DNA of 64,000 nucleotides from an uncultured Clostridia bacterium (GTDB lineage: Bacteria; Bacillota; Clostridia; Oscillospirales; Ruminococcaceae), in contig CANQLR010000002.1 of the NCBI GenBank assembly GCA_947624745.1, positions 1 to 64,000 of the forward strand. The letters run 5' to 3'. Within the stretch, counting starts at the first letter, position 1, and each line of letters starts with the position of its first letter. Below are positions 53,262 to 62,000 of this stretch, piece by piece. The position numbers were made by a program, and so were the translations under genes. The notes under the pieces are model-generated. The model worked only from the letters and a program-made list of their open reading frames with translations. It had not been told where the DNA came from and made no database searches.

Positions 53262-54331
53262 TTTTCCTCCTCACCCGCAAGCTTGGCGGCGCGGTCCGCC
53301 GAGGCAAGCGCGTCGATTATTTCGTCCAACGAACCGTTGAGAATGGAATCGAGCTTATAAAGCGTAAGACCGATCCGGTGATCCGACACGCGGCTTTCTG
53401 GGAAGTTGTAGGTCCTGATCCTCTCCGAGCGGTCCCCCGTGCCTATCTGCGAGCGGCGCTGATTGGCATATGCCTTGTCGAGCTCTGCCTGCCGCTTTTC
53501 AAGTATCCGCGAGCTTAAAACGAGCATCGCCCTCTCGCGGTTTTGCTGCTGGCTCCTCTGGTCCTGGCACTCGACCACTATCCCGGTCGGAAGATGTGTT
53601 ATCCTGACAGCTGACTCGGTCTTGTTGATATGCTGTCCGCCCGCGCCCGAGGAGCGAAAAACGTCTATCTTAAGGTCCTTTTCGTCGATGTCTACCTCCG
53701 CGCTCTCCGCCTCGGGAAGAACTGCCACGGTGGCGGTGGAGGTCTGTATCCTCCCCTGCGATTCTGTCTCGGGCACGCGCTGTACCCTGTGAACACCGCT
53801 TTCGTATTTAAGTCTTGAATACGCGCCGTCGCCGTCGACCGAAAACTCCGCCTCCTTAACGCCGCCGAGCTCCGTCTCGCTAAGATTTATAATCTCGACC
53901 TTCCAGTGCTTCGAGTCGGCATACATCGTATACATTCTCATCAGCGAGTGAGCAAAAAGCGCCGCCTCCTCGCCTCCGGCCCCCGCTCGTATCTCCATGA
54001 TAACGCTTCGGTTGTCGTTCGGGTCCTTCGGGATAAGCATCAGCTTCAGCTCCTCCGAAAGCCGCTCCATATCGGCCTTCGCCGTCTGATACTGCTCGTT
54101 TATCATCTCCAAAAACTCGCGGTCGCTCTCCCCTTTTTTGAGCTCCTCCGCCTCTTTAAGCGCTTTTTCGGCGCTAAGGTACTCCTTATACTTTTCCACC
54201 GTCGGGGTCAGCGAGGAATACTCCTTCATAAGGTCGCGGTATCGCTTAGGGTCGCTCGCGACGTCCGGCTGCATGAGCCGCTCGCTTAGCTCCTGATATT
54301 TATCGTATAAAATTTTCAGCTTGTCTAACAT
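53258..54331 (-). CDS. prfA: Peptide chain release factor 1
   Basis: 357 residues, standard length. The peptidyl hydrolysis motif GGQ lies in SSGAGGQHINKTESAVR at about 230, and the codon-recognition tripeptide region VHRVQRVPETESQGRI precedes it. It ends translation at UAA and UAG. Order DUF951-prfA-sua5-coaE suggests one transcript. The GGQ glutamine is normally methylated by PrmC, whose gene is not adjacent. Confidence 0.98.
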   Translation of the reverse strand: MLDKLKILYDKYQELSERLMQPDVASDPKRYRDLMKEYSSLTPTVEKYKEYLSAEKALKEAEELKKGESDREFLEMINEQYQTAKADMERLSEELKLMLIPKDPNDNRSVIMEIRAGAGGEEAALFAHSLMRMYTMYADSKHWKVEIINLSETELGGVKEAEFSVDGDGAYSRLKYESGVHRVQRVPETESQGRIQTSTATVAVLPEAESAEVDIDEKDLKIDVFRSSGAGGQHINKTESAVRITHLPTGIVVECQDQRSQQQNRERAMLVLSSRILEKRQAELDKAYANQRRSQIGTGDRSERIRTYNFPESRVSDHRIGLTLYKLDSILNGSLDEIIDALASADRAAKLAGEEEK

Positions 54332-54334
54332 AGT

Positions 54335-54532
54335 TTATACCTGCTTTATCCTGTTCGTTCGGTCGATTGATCTCACGTTCTTTTCGGCTTTCGATCTTAC
54401 TATCATAAACTCTCTGCCGCAGCCCTGGCACCTCAGCTTGAAGTCCATCCCGGAGCGCAGCACCTCCATCTTGTCGGAGCCGCAAGGGTGCTTTTTCTTC
54501 ATCGAAAGAACGTCGCCTTTTTCTATGTCCAT
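54335..54532 (-). CDS. DUF951 domain-containing small protein
   Basis: 65 residues: MDIEKGDVLSMKKKHPCGS, then LRCQGCGREFMI and a basic tail. Three cysteines (17, 35, 38) with His15 could form one zinc site. The small family is common in Firmicutes and has no known role. It ends three bases before the prfA start. Confidence 0.9.
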   Translation of the reverse strand: MDIEKGDVLSMKKKHPCGSDKMEVLRSGMDFKLRCQGCGREFMIVRSKAEKNVRSIDRTNRIKQV

Positions 54533-54536
54533 AAAG

Positions 54537-55289
54537 CTAACCTCTGTAATTATCTAAAATAGTGAGTATGTCCTGCGAGAGTATGTTTCCGCCCAAAACG
54601 CTCCCGTCCGGCTCGATCGAAACGGTCTTAAGATCCTTCGGGTCCTCTTCGTACGGGTTTATATATTCGCGCCCGGGCTCAAAATATTCCGAAAGATATT
54701 TAAGCGCGTTTCCCGCGGGAAAGATAACGTTTCCCTTTCCGCAGGGAACGCCCCGCCTCTCAAATTCCGAGACTATCTCGGCGGTCCTTCGGTCATATTC
54801 GTTCCCCGCTCCCCTGCCCTTTATCCACGCGGGGTTCACCTTTACCGAACTGGGGCTGATCCTATTTATTTCGCACGCAAATTCAATAACGTCATCAATC
54901 GGCAAAAACTCCTGATGAAAAATGTCTGCGGAGATAAGCACCGCGTTGCAGCTGCTCTCAACAAGCCTCGCCGCGATTTCAAGAGACTTTTTTCGGTCCT
55001 TTGTGAAGCATCCGTTTGTAATTATCTGCCGCTTCGGAATACCCGCCTCTCGCGCGGCGGAGTGTATCTTAAAAACGTCCTCGGGATATAAAAGCGGCTC
55101 GCCCCCGAAGGTCATGACCGACCTGATATTATATGCGGAAGCTATCCTTTTAACCGCCTCGGCGCATATTTCGCCGCTTACAAGCCTCTTTTTTGACTTA
55201 TCCGCCTCGGAGCAGTGCCTGCACCTTCCCGTGCAGGAATATGTTATCGGAAACTCTATCCGATCGAGGTTTTCAAGGTAAGGGTTCAT
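54537..55289 (-). CDS. Radical SAM protein, single-cluster type
   Basis: 250 residues from the ATG behind GAGGAGACAAC; an open extension of 41 codons upstream crosses the divergent intergenic region and is not used. The cluster motif is CTGRCRHC (Cys19, Cys23, Cys26), followed by MTFGGEPLLYP and LISADIFHQEF. No SPASM or other Cys-rich extension is present. The substrate is unknown. It heads the prfA unit, four bases upstream of DUF951. Confidence 0.85.
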   Translation of the reverse strand: MNPYLENLDRIEFPITYSCTGRCRHCSEADKSKKRLVSGEICAEAVKRIASAYNIRSVMTFGGEPLLYPEDVFKIHSAAREAGIPKRQIITNGCFTKDRKKSLEIAARLVESSCNAVLISADIFHQEFLPIDDVIEFACEINRISPSSVKVNPAWIKGRGAGNEYDRRTAEIVSEFERRGVPCGKGNVIFPAGNALKYLSEYFEPGREYINPYEEDPKDLKTVSIEPDGSVLGGNILSQDILTILDNYRG

Positions 55290-55436
55290 GTTGTCTCCTC
55301 GGAAAAACATTATATCACAGTATGTAAAATAAATCAAGAGCGCCGCCGAGATATTTCGGCTCTGTATGAGTCTATTTCGGGCGGGCTCAACATAGAATTT
55401 ACAAAAGATCATTCATTACGAAAGGAACGATTCAAA

Positions 55437-56351
55437 ATGAAAACTTTCTTGCCGGAGGGCGAGTTATTTAATACCGGGGAAAATCTGAAAATAATTTCGG
55501 ACATCGCGCTGCTAAAGCAAGCCATGGAGGAAAACGCAGTCCTCGAGGCCGAGGCGGAAAGCTGCAACCAATCTCACGACCTTTTTGTGCCCCTCCCGGC
55601 CTGCAAGGCTTATATCCCGCGCGAGGAGTGCGCCGTCGGCATCAAGGAGGGCAAAACAAAGGACATCGCGATAATCTCCCGCGTCGGAAAGCCGGTCTCC
55701 TTCACCGTTAACGAAATAAAAGAGGAAAACGGCGAGCCCGTTGCCGTCCTCTCCCGAAGACGCGCGCAGGAAAAATGTATCTCGGAGCGTCTCTCGCTTT
55801 TAAAAAACGGCTCAGTCATCGAAGCCCGGGTCACCCATATCGAGCAGTTCGGCTGCTTTGTCGACATCGGCTGCGGGATATGCTCGATGATACCGATAGA
55901 TTCGATCTCCGTCTCGCGGATAAGCCACCCGTCGGACAGGTTTTCCGTCGGCGACAGGATCCTCTGCGTTTTAAAGGACTACGACGGCGACAAATTCTAT
56001 CTCACCCACAAGGAGCTTTTGGGAACGTGGGAGGAAAACGCCGACCGCTTCTGCGCCGGCGAAACGGTAAGAGGGATAGTCCGCAGCGTCGAGCAGTACG
56101 GTATCTTTATCGAGCTCGCCCCGAACCTTGCCGGCCTTGCCGAGCCGAAGGAGGGCGTATACCCCGGCCAGACCGCGAGCGTCTACATAAAATCCATCAA
56201 CCCCGAGAAGATGAAGATAAAGCTCATCATCGTCGACAGCAGGGACGCGCCGTATGATAAGAGCTTTGACTATTTCATCCGCGGTGGGGTGATAAAAAGG
56301 TTCAGATACTCGCCGGAGTGCTGCCCAAGGGTCATTGAGACCGTTTTTTGA
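55437..56351 (+). CDS. S1 RNA-binding domain protein
   Basis: 304 residues from the ATG behind AAAGGAACG; a 74-codon open extension upstream overlaps the divergent radical SAM start and is not used. At least two S1 (OB) domains are visible: SVIEARVTHIEQFGCFVDIGCGICSMIPID and ETVRGIVRSVEQYGIFIELAPNLAGLAEP. A third diverged one lies near the N-terminus (LFVPLPACKAYIPREEC). It probably binds RNA or ribosomes, like short S1 homologues of Firmicutes. It converges on rarA with a 20-base overlap of coding ends. Confidence 0.88.
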   Translation: MKTFLPEGELFNTGENLKIISDIALLKQAMEENAVLEAEAESCNQSHDLFVPLPACKAYIPREECAVGIKEGKTKDIAIISRVGKPVSFTVNEIKEENGEPVAVLSRRRAQEKCISERLSLLKNGSVIEARVTHIEQFGCFVDIGCGICSMIPIDSISVSRISHPSDRFSVGDRILCVLKDYDGDKFYLTHKELLGTWEENADRFCAGETVRGIVRSVEQYGIFIELAPNLAGLAEPKEGVYPGQTASVYIKSINPEKMKIKLIIVDSRDAPYDKSFDYFIRGGVIKRFRYSPECCPRVIETVF

Positions 56352-57603
56352 TATCCTCCCAGTATGCCTTCGCGGCCTGCTCGGTGCGGTTTTCGCCGTA
56401 TTCGTAGTAGACGTGATCCTTTAAAATGTCCGGCAGATACTGCTGCTCGACCCAGTGGTTCGGGAAATCGTGCGGATAAAGATAGTGCTGACCCTTTACC
56501 GCCGCGCCCTCTCCGTCAAGGTGAACGTTCTGCAAATGCCTCGGAAATTCCGGCGAGCCGTACTTCTCAAGATCCTTGAGAGCGGCTATAATAGCCTCGT
56601 TTCCGCTGTTTGACTTGGGAGCGGTCGCCAAAAGCACCACCGCGTCCGCAAGCGGTATCTTCGCCTCCGGCATACCGAGCTGCAACGCGCTGTCAACGCA
56701 GGCCTTTACTATCGGTATCGCCATGGGGTACGCAAGCCCGATATCCTCGGCGGCTATCACCAAAAGCCTGCGGCAGAGAGATATTATATCCCCCGTCTGC
56801 AGAAGCCTCGCGGCATAGTGCAGCGCAGCGTTCTCGTCGGAGCCGCGTATCGACTTCTGGAGCGCCGAGAGCGTGTCGTAATGCTCGTCCCCCGCCCTGT
56901 CGTACCGCATATTCGAACGCTGTGTCAGAAGCTTCGCAGTGTCGAGAGTGACATGAATTTTCTCCCCGTCTGATGAGCTTAAAACGCAGAGCTCGACGGT
57001 ATTTACAGACTTTCTCACATCTCCCCCGCAGCCGTATGCTATGTGGTTTATGACCCCGTCCTCGAGTTCCAGCGGCAGCCCGATATCCGCCGCCGCGATG
57101 TCAAACGCCCTTTTTATCGCGGGCATGACGTCCTCGGCGGTGACGGGCAGAAACTCGAACACCGTCGAGCGGCTTATGATCGCGTTATAGACGTAAAAAT
57201 AGGGGTTTTCGGTCGTCGAAGAGATAAGGGTGATACTTCCGTCCTCGATATCCTCCAAAAGCGACTGCTGCTGCTTTTTGTTGAGATACTGTATCTCGTC
57301 AAGGTACAAAAGTATGCCGTTTCTGCCGTCAAGGGTGTCGGTGTCGGCGATAATGTCCTTGATGTCCGATACCGAGGCCGAGGTCCCGTTCAGCTTATAC
57401 ATCTTCATGCCGCAGTTATCGGCGATTATCCTCGCGACGGTGGTCTTTCCCACGCCCGAAGAGCCGTAGAATATCATGTTCGGGATCCTTCCGCTCTCGA
57501 TTATCCTGCGAAGCGGCTTTCCGGGGCCGAGGATATGCCTCTGACCGACTATCTCGTCGAGGCTTTTCGGACGTATCCTGTCCGCCAAGGGAGTGTTCAT
57601 CAA
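56332..57603 (-). CDS. rarA: Replication-associated recombination protein RarA (MgsA/WRNIP1 family AAA ATPase)
   Basis: 423 residues. Walker A GSSGVGKT at 47-54 and Walker B LLYLDEIQYLN, then sensor 1 ISSTTENP. The clamp-loader-like C-terminal part and the tetramerisation domain (YPHDFPNHWVEQQYLPD) complete it. It acts at stalled replication forks. It follows clpX and may be in the same transcript, behind a weak hairpin. Confidence 0.96.
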   Translation of the reverse strand: MMNTPLADRIRPKSLDEIVGQRHILGPGKPLRRIIESGRIPNMIFYGSSGVGKTTVARIIADNCGMKMYKLNGTSASVSDIKDIIADTDTLDGRNGILLYLDEIQYLNKKQQQSLLEDIEDGSITLISSTTENPYFYVYNAIISRSTVFEFLPVTAEDVMPAIKRAFDIAAADIGLPLELEDGVINHIAYGCGGDVRKSVNTVELCVLSSSDGEKIHVTLDTAKLLTQRSNMRYDRAGDEHYDTLSALQKSIRGSDENAALHYAARLLQTGDIISLCRRLLVIAAEDIGLAYPMAIPIVKACVDSALQLGMPEAKIPLADAVVLLATAPKSNSGNEAIIAALKDLEKYGSPEFPRHLQNVHLDGEGAAVKGQHYLYPHDFPNHWVEQQYLPDILKDHVYYEYGENRTEQAAKAYWEDIKKRSQ

Positions 57604-57635
57604 ATCACCCTTTCATCATGCTGCCAATCAAATCA

Positions 57636-57661
57636 GACGGACAGTTTTTGGGCTGTCCGTC
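57636..57661 (-). terminator. Hairpin between clpX and rarA, weak terminator
   Basis: GACGGACAG pairs with CTGTCCGTC (9 bp, 8-base loop CCCAAAAA). Followed by TGATTTGATT, a poor T-run, so it may only reduce read-through into rarA. Confidence 0.6.
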
Positions 57662-57666
57662 ATTAG

Positions 57667-58932
57667 TTATGCCTGTTTGCGCACCTGTTTTCTGCCGCGC
57701 TCGATGATGACGTCTGCTCCGTCCCGTATCGTTTCGGGGGTGACGGTAATCTTCACGACGTCGCTTTCCGAAGGGGTCTCGAACATCGGGCCCATCAGAG
57801 CCTCCTCGACTATCGAGCGAAGGCCCCTGGCGCCGGTCTTCTGGGCGAGCGCTTTTTTCGCGATCTCCCGCTTCGCCTCGTCCGTAAAGACGAGTTCGAC
57901 CCCGTCGTAACCGAACAGCGCCTTGTACTGCTTTTCGAGCGAGTTTTTCGGCTCCGAAAGAATAGTCACCAGCGCCTCCTCATCAAGAGGATCCAAAACG
58001 GTTATCACGGGGAGCCTGCCTATAAGCTCGGGAATCAGGCCGTAGCGGACAAGGTCCTGCGGAAGGACCTTTCTTAGGACCTCCTGCGAGCTGACCTTTT
58101 CCTTTATCTGCCCGCCGAAGCCGACGGTCGAGGTGTCGGTGCGGCGGCGGATAATATCCTCTATCCCGTCGAACGCTCCCCCGCAGATAAAGAGTATGTT
58201 TTTGGTGTCAATCTGTATAAATTCCTGGGTCGGGTGCTTTCTTCCGCCCTGCGGAGGCACGTTAGATACCGTGCCCTCGATTATCTTCAAAAGCGCCTGC
58301 TGAACGCCCTCGCCACTGACGTCCCTCGTTATCGAGACGTTTTCCGACTTGCGGGCAATTTTATCTATCTCGTCGATGTATATTATCCCGTGCTCTGCGG
58401 CCTCGATGTCGTAATCTGCGGCCTGAATGAGGCGAAGCAGCACGTTTTCAACGTCGTCGCCGACATATCCGGCCTCGGTGAGGGTCGTGGCGTCCGCAAT
58501 GGCGAACGGCACGTTCATCGTCCTTGCCAATGTTTGGGCGAGGTGGGTCTTCCCCACGCCGGTCGGCCCCAAAAGCAGAACGTTCGACTTCTGTATCTCA
58601 ACGTCGCTCTGCGAAGCCGCGGACATCACCCGCTTATAGTGGTTGTATACCGCAACGCAGAGGGCGCGCTTTGCCTTTTCCTGACCTATGACGTAGTCGT
58701 CGAGAGTCTTTTTTATCTCGGCGGGCTTGATGATATTTATCTCGCCGTTGTCGCCGGGCTTGCGGCGGCGGCGCTGCTGGTTAAAGTAGCCCTTTTCGTC
58801 CAGAAGATCATAGCAGAAAAGCACGCATTCGTCGCATATATGGACGTCTCCCGCGGAAAACATATTGCTCACCCTGTTTTCGGACTTCCCGCAGAAGTTG
58901 CATCTTTTGAGCGTGGGCTCGTTGGTTGGCAT
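57667..58932 (-). CDS. clpX: ClpX ATPase subunit of the ClpXP protease
   Basis: 421 residues. The N-terminal zinc finger has Cys11, Cys14, Cys33 and Cys36. Walker A GPTGVGKT is at 122-129, Walker [10 protein letters not shown], and the pore loop GYVGDDVEN. The ClpP-docking loop reads VGF in TSTVGFGGQ (IGF in E. coli). It unfolds tagged substrates and feeds them to ClpP. The order tig-clpP-clpX is conserved. Confidence 0.98.
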   Translation of the reverse strand: MPTNEPTLKRCNFCGKSENRVSNMFSAGDVHICDECVLFCYDLLDEKGYFNQQRRRRKPGDNGEINIIKPAEIKKTLDDYVIGQEKAKRALCVAVYNHYKRVMSAASQSDVEIQKSNVLLLGPTGVGKTHLAQTLARTMNVPFAIADATTLTEAGYVGDDVENVLLRLIQAADYDIEAAEHGIIYIDEIDKIARKSENVSITRDVSGEGVQQALLKIIEGTVSNVPPQGGRKHPTQEFIQIDTKNILFICGGAFDGIEDIIRRRTDTSTVGFGGQIKEKVSSQEVLRKVLPQDLVRYGLIPELIGRLPVITVLDPLDEEALVTILSEPKNSLEKQYKALFGYDGVELVFTDEAKREIAKKALAQKTGARGLRSIVEEALMGPMFETPSESDVVKITVTPETIRDGADVIIERGRKQVRKQA

Positions 58933-58952
58933 ATGAAAACCTCCTTCTTTTA

Positions 58953-59000
58953 TCCCGGAAAATACGGGAAAGCCAAGGCAGGATAGCTGCCCGCCTTGGC
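58953..59000 (-). terminator. Two hairpins between clpP and clpX
   Basis: GCCAAGGC pairs with GCCTTGGC (58972-59000) around GGGCAGCTATCCT, then TTTCCCGTATTTTCCGGGA forms a second small stem (58953-58969) followed by TAAAAG. No strong T-run, so they may act as partial terminator, processing site or mRNA stabiliser. Confidence 0.5.
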
Positions 59001-59008
59001 AAGCTTTA

Positions 59009-59608
59009 TCAGTCGGGGTTCTTGGCGCTCTTGATTATCTTGTCTACGATGCCGTATTCAAGAGCCTCCTGCGCGGTCATATAGTGGTCGCGCTCGGTGT
59101 CCCTGATGATCTCCTCGATGCTTCTGCCGGTGTTCTCGGCCAAAAGCTCGTTGAGCATTTCACGGGTCTTTACAAGCTGGTCCGCGTGAATCTTGATGTC
59201 GGTGCACTGACCCGAAAGCCCGCCGCCGATGAGCGGCTGATGAATGAGTATCTGGCTGTGGGGAAGGGCTATCCTCTTGCCCTTCGCTCCCCCGGCAAGA
59301 AGGAACGAGCCCATCGAAGCCGCCATGCCCACGCATATGGTGGAAACGTCTGCCTTGACGTACTGCATGGTGTCATAAATCGCCATTCCCGCGGTAATGG
59401 AGCCGCCGGGGCTGTTGATGTAAAGGAAAATATCCTTCTCGCTGTCCTGGCTGTCCAAAAACAGCAGCTGCGCCACGACTATAGACGCGCTGGCGTCGTT
59501 GACCTCGTCGGACAAAACTATTATCCTGTCGTTTAAAAGGCGGGAAAAAATGTCGTAAAATCTCTCGCCGTGTCCTGTCTGTTCGATAACGTTTGGAACA
59601 AGTGGCAT
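59009..59608 (-). CDS. clpP: ATP-dependent Clp protease proteolytic subunit ClpP
   Basis: 199 residues. Catalytic triad: Ser98 in GMAASMG, His123 in LIHQP and Asp174 in TERDHYM. The conserved [17 protein letters not shown] precedes them. It forms the 14-subunit chamber served by ClpX. It lies between tig and clpX. Confidence 0.98.
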   Translation of the reverse strand: MPLVPNVIEQTGHGERFYDIFSRLLNDRIIVLSDEVNDASASIVVAQLLFLDSQDSEKDIFLYINSPGGSITAGMAIYDTMQYVKADVSTICVGMAASMGSFLLAGGAKGKRIALPHSQILIHQPLIGGGLSGQCTDIKIHADQLVKTREMLNELLAENTGRSIEEIIRDTERDHYMTAQEALEYGIVDKIIKSAKNPD

Positions 59609-59642
59609 AGATTATCCTCCTTTGAAAACGGTTAAGCGCCGT

Positions 59643-60926
59643 TTACGCGTTTTCGATGACCGCCGCGGCCTTGATCTCGTCGACCGCCTTCTGAACCTCG
59701 ATGTCGAGCTTCAGATCCTCGGGGCGGATATACTGCTTAACGGTCTCGGCAGGCATACCGTACTGCTCGCCGACCTTCTTGTACTCCTCCTCAAGCTCCT
59801 CGTCGCTCGCTTCGATATTGTTGTCCTTGACATACTTTTCAAGCGCCAGGCGCAACTTTACCTGCTTCTCGGCCTGCTCGCGATATGACTTTCTGAGGCT
59901 CTCCTCGGTCATTCCGGTGAACTGCAGATACATATCGAGCTGAACGCCCTGGTGCGAAAGCCTGTGCGCAAGCTCGTCGACCATCTCGTCGACCCTGTTC
60001 TCATACATGACCTCGGGTATCTCGCCCTCCACCTTTTCGATAACGCCGTCCATGATGGCGCCCTCGACCTCCTGCGAAGCCTGCTCCTCGGCGTGCTCCT
60101 CAAGGTGCTTCTTGATGTCCGCCCTAAGCTCGTCGACCGTCTCGAAATCGGTGGTGTCCTTTACGAAGTCGTCGTCAAGCTCGGGAAGCTCGGTCATGCT
60201 TATCTCGTGGAGCTTTATCTTGAATACCACCGGCGCGCCGGCGAGCTCCTTGGCCTGATAATCCTCGGGGAAGGTGACGTTGATGTCAAACTCGTCGCCT
60301 ATCGAATGCCCGACTACCTGATCCTCAAATCCGGGGATAAAGCTGCCGGAGCCGAGCTCCAAGCTGTACTTCTCGGCCTTGCCGCCCTCGAACGCAACTC
60401 CGTCCTTGAAGCCCTCAAAATCGATGATTACGGTATCGCCGTTCTGCGCGGGGCGGTCGTCGACGTCCACATGGCGGGCGCCGCGCTCTAACATATGGCC
60501 TATCTCGTGCTCTATCATCTCATCGGTGACAGCATTGACAGTTTTCGTTACCTTTATTCCCTTAACGTCGCCGAGAGTGATCTCCGGCTTGGTGATGCAG
60601 ACCGCCTTGAACTTTACGCCGGCCTCCTTGCTCACCTCGGTGACCTCTACCTCGGGAGCGGCGACAAGGGTAAGCCCCGCCTCCTGAACGGCCTCCTCGA
60701 CGGTGGGCTGATAAAGCATATTCACGGCGTCCTCGTAAAATACGCCCTCGCCGTACTGGGTCTCGATCATCTTTCTCGGAGCCTTGCCGGGCCTGAAGCC
60801 GGGAATGGAGATCTTGGACTTCTGCTTAAGATAAGCCTTCTGAACGGCCTCCTCAAACGCTTCGGCAGAAACCTCGGCCTCGAGCTCCCACTTGTTTGTC
60901 TCGATTTGGTTCTTTGACTTTAACAT
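59643..60926 (-). CDS. tig: Trigger factor (ribosome-associated chaperone and prolyl isomerase)
   Basis: 427 residues from the ATG behind GGAGGA; 18 further open codons upstream are not used. The ribosome-binding loop is GFRPGKAPRKMIE (family GFRxGKxP). The FKBP-type PPIase domain is at about 150-240 and the long helical C-domain follows. It shields nascent chains at the exit tunnel. It heads tig-clpP-clpX(-rarA). Confidence 0.97.
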   Translation of the reverse strand: MLKSKNQIETNKWELEAEVSAEAFEEAVQKAYLKQKSKISIPGFRPGKAPRKMIETQYGEGVFYEDAVNMLYQPTVEEAVQEAGLTLVAAPEVEVTEVSKEAGVKFKAVCITKPEITLGDVKGIKVTKTVNAVTDEMIEHEIGHMLERGARHVDVDDRPAQNGDTVIIDFEGFKDGVAFEGGKAEKYSLELGSGSFIPGFEDQVVGHSIGDEFDINVTFPEDYQAKELAGAPVVFKIKLHEISMTELPELDDDFVKDTTDFETVDELRADIKKHLEEHAEEQASQEVEGAIMDGVIEKVEGEIPEVMYENRVDEMVDELAHRLSHQGVQLDMYLQFTGMTEESLRKSYREQAEKQVKLRLALEKYVKDNNIEASDEELEEEYKKVGEQYGMPAETVKQYIRPEDLKLDIEVQKAVDEIKAAAVIENA

Positions 60927-60968
60927 TTTATTTCCTCCTAAATTAAGTACGGTATGCACATCTGTATA

Positions 60969-60977
60969 ATTATAGCA
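60969..60977 (-). promoter_or_regulatory. Extended -10 promoter of tig-clpP-clpX
   Basis: Minus-strand TGCTATAAT: an extended -10 with a perfect TATAAT but no clear -35 box. About 45 bases ahead of the tig ATG. Confidence 0.65.
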
Positions 60978-61015
60978 CACTTTAAAATATATTTCTATAT
61001 ATATTTTCAGAATTA

Positions 61016-61729
61016 TTATTTTTCGTTACTTTCAACAATATCGGTGATATTAAGCGGCGAAAAATGTAAAAAATCACTTGAAATAAGCCGAAATTCTATC
61101 CCCTCGCGCTCGCCGATAACGGCAAATCGGTGCGAATATCCGTGAAGATGCCCGTAAAAGCAGAGCCGGATATCATGCCTTAAAAGCACCTCCATTATAT
61201 CCGGGTTCCGGTCCTGATTAAAGAGCGGCGGATAGTGCAAAAACACGACCGGGCGCCTTTTATCCTCTTCACACAGGGAAATAGACCGCTCAAGCCTCAT
61301 CGCCTCGCGTAGTATCACCTTTTTGTCGCATGGCTCGCTCCCGTCGTTAATCCAGCCCCTCGTGCCGCAAATGCCGATATCCTCGCCGTAGGGATAAAAG
61401 TTGTTGTTGAGGATCTTTATCGACCTTATCCCGTTTTCCGCGAAGAATTTGTCCGCCTTGGTCTTTGTGCTCCACCAGTAGTCGTGATTGCCCTTTAATA
61501 TTATCTTTTCTCCCGGCAGGCTGTCGATGAACCGAAAATCATCAAGGCACTGACCTAAGCTCATCCCCCACGAGATGTCCCCGGGGATAACCACGGTGTC
61601 CCCTTCTCCGACCCTCTCCCGCCAGTTTTTTTCGAGGCGGCTTACATGGTCTGTCCAGCCGGAAAATATGTCCATCGGCTTTTCGGAGCCGAAGGAAAGG
61701 TGCAGATCGCCTATCGCAAATAATGACAA
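61016..61729 (-). CDS. Metallophosphoesterase, calcineurin-like
   Basis: 237 residues from a TTG start at 61729 that has GGAGGT six bases before it; an in-frame ATG 16 codons upstream would run through the intergenic region. Five metal motifs: FAIGDLHLS, VVIPGDISWG, LKGNHDYWW, FLHYPP and GHLHGYSH. It probably hydrolyses a phosphodiester or phosphomonoester; the substrate is unknown. Divergent from the DUF1540 gene and upstream of tig. Confidence 0.92.
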   Translation of the reverse strand: MSLFAIGDLHLSFGSEKPMDIFSGWTDHVSRLEKNWRERVGEGDTVVIPGDISWGMSLGQCLDDFRFIDSLPGEKIILKGNHDYWWSTKTKADKFFAENGIRSIKILNNNFYPYGEDIGICGTRGWINDGSEPCDKKVILREAMRLERSISLCEEDKRRPVVFLHYPPLFNQDRNPDIMEVLLRHDIRLCFYGHLHGYSHRFAVIGEREGIEFRLISSDFLHFSPLNITDIVESNEK

Positions 61730-61800
61730 TACATCACCTCCGAATAATTCACGAAAAAATAACAATAATAAGGACACATCACGAAAAGAAGGTGTTTATT

Positions 61801-61974
61801 ATGCAAAAAGACAAAATTTACGGTATCAAGTGCGGCGTGTCGAGCTGCGAGTACAACAAGAACGACTGCGAATGCGTGGCCGGAAAGATCGACGTCTGCT
61901 GCTGCGGCTGCGAGGACGCCAACTGCTCGGCCCAAACCGAGTGCAAGACCTTCAAGCCGAAGTCACACTGCTGA
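61801..61974 (+). CDS. DUF1540 domain-containing small Cys-rich protein
   Basis: 57 residues from the ATG behind AAGAAGGTG. It contains ten cysteines, in the order GVSSCEYN, CECVAG, CCCGCEDANC and CKTFKPKSHC; this is one DUF1540 domain, a short metal-binding type module in Firmicutes, often sporulation-associated. The role is unknown. An upstream ATG at 61723 gives a non-conserved leader. Confidence 0.9.
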   Translation: MQKDKIYGIKCGVSSCEYNKNDCECVAGKIDVCCCGCEDANCSAQTECKTFKPKSHC

Positions 61975-62000
61975 TCGCTGCCCCTCGGGGGCAGTACATA

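Noticed and set aside
61977-61994. Terminator after the DUF1540 gene
   Set aside because: CTGCCCC and GGGGCAG form a small hairpin, but no T-run follows on either strand.
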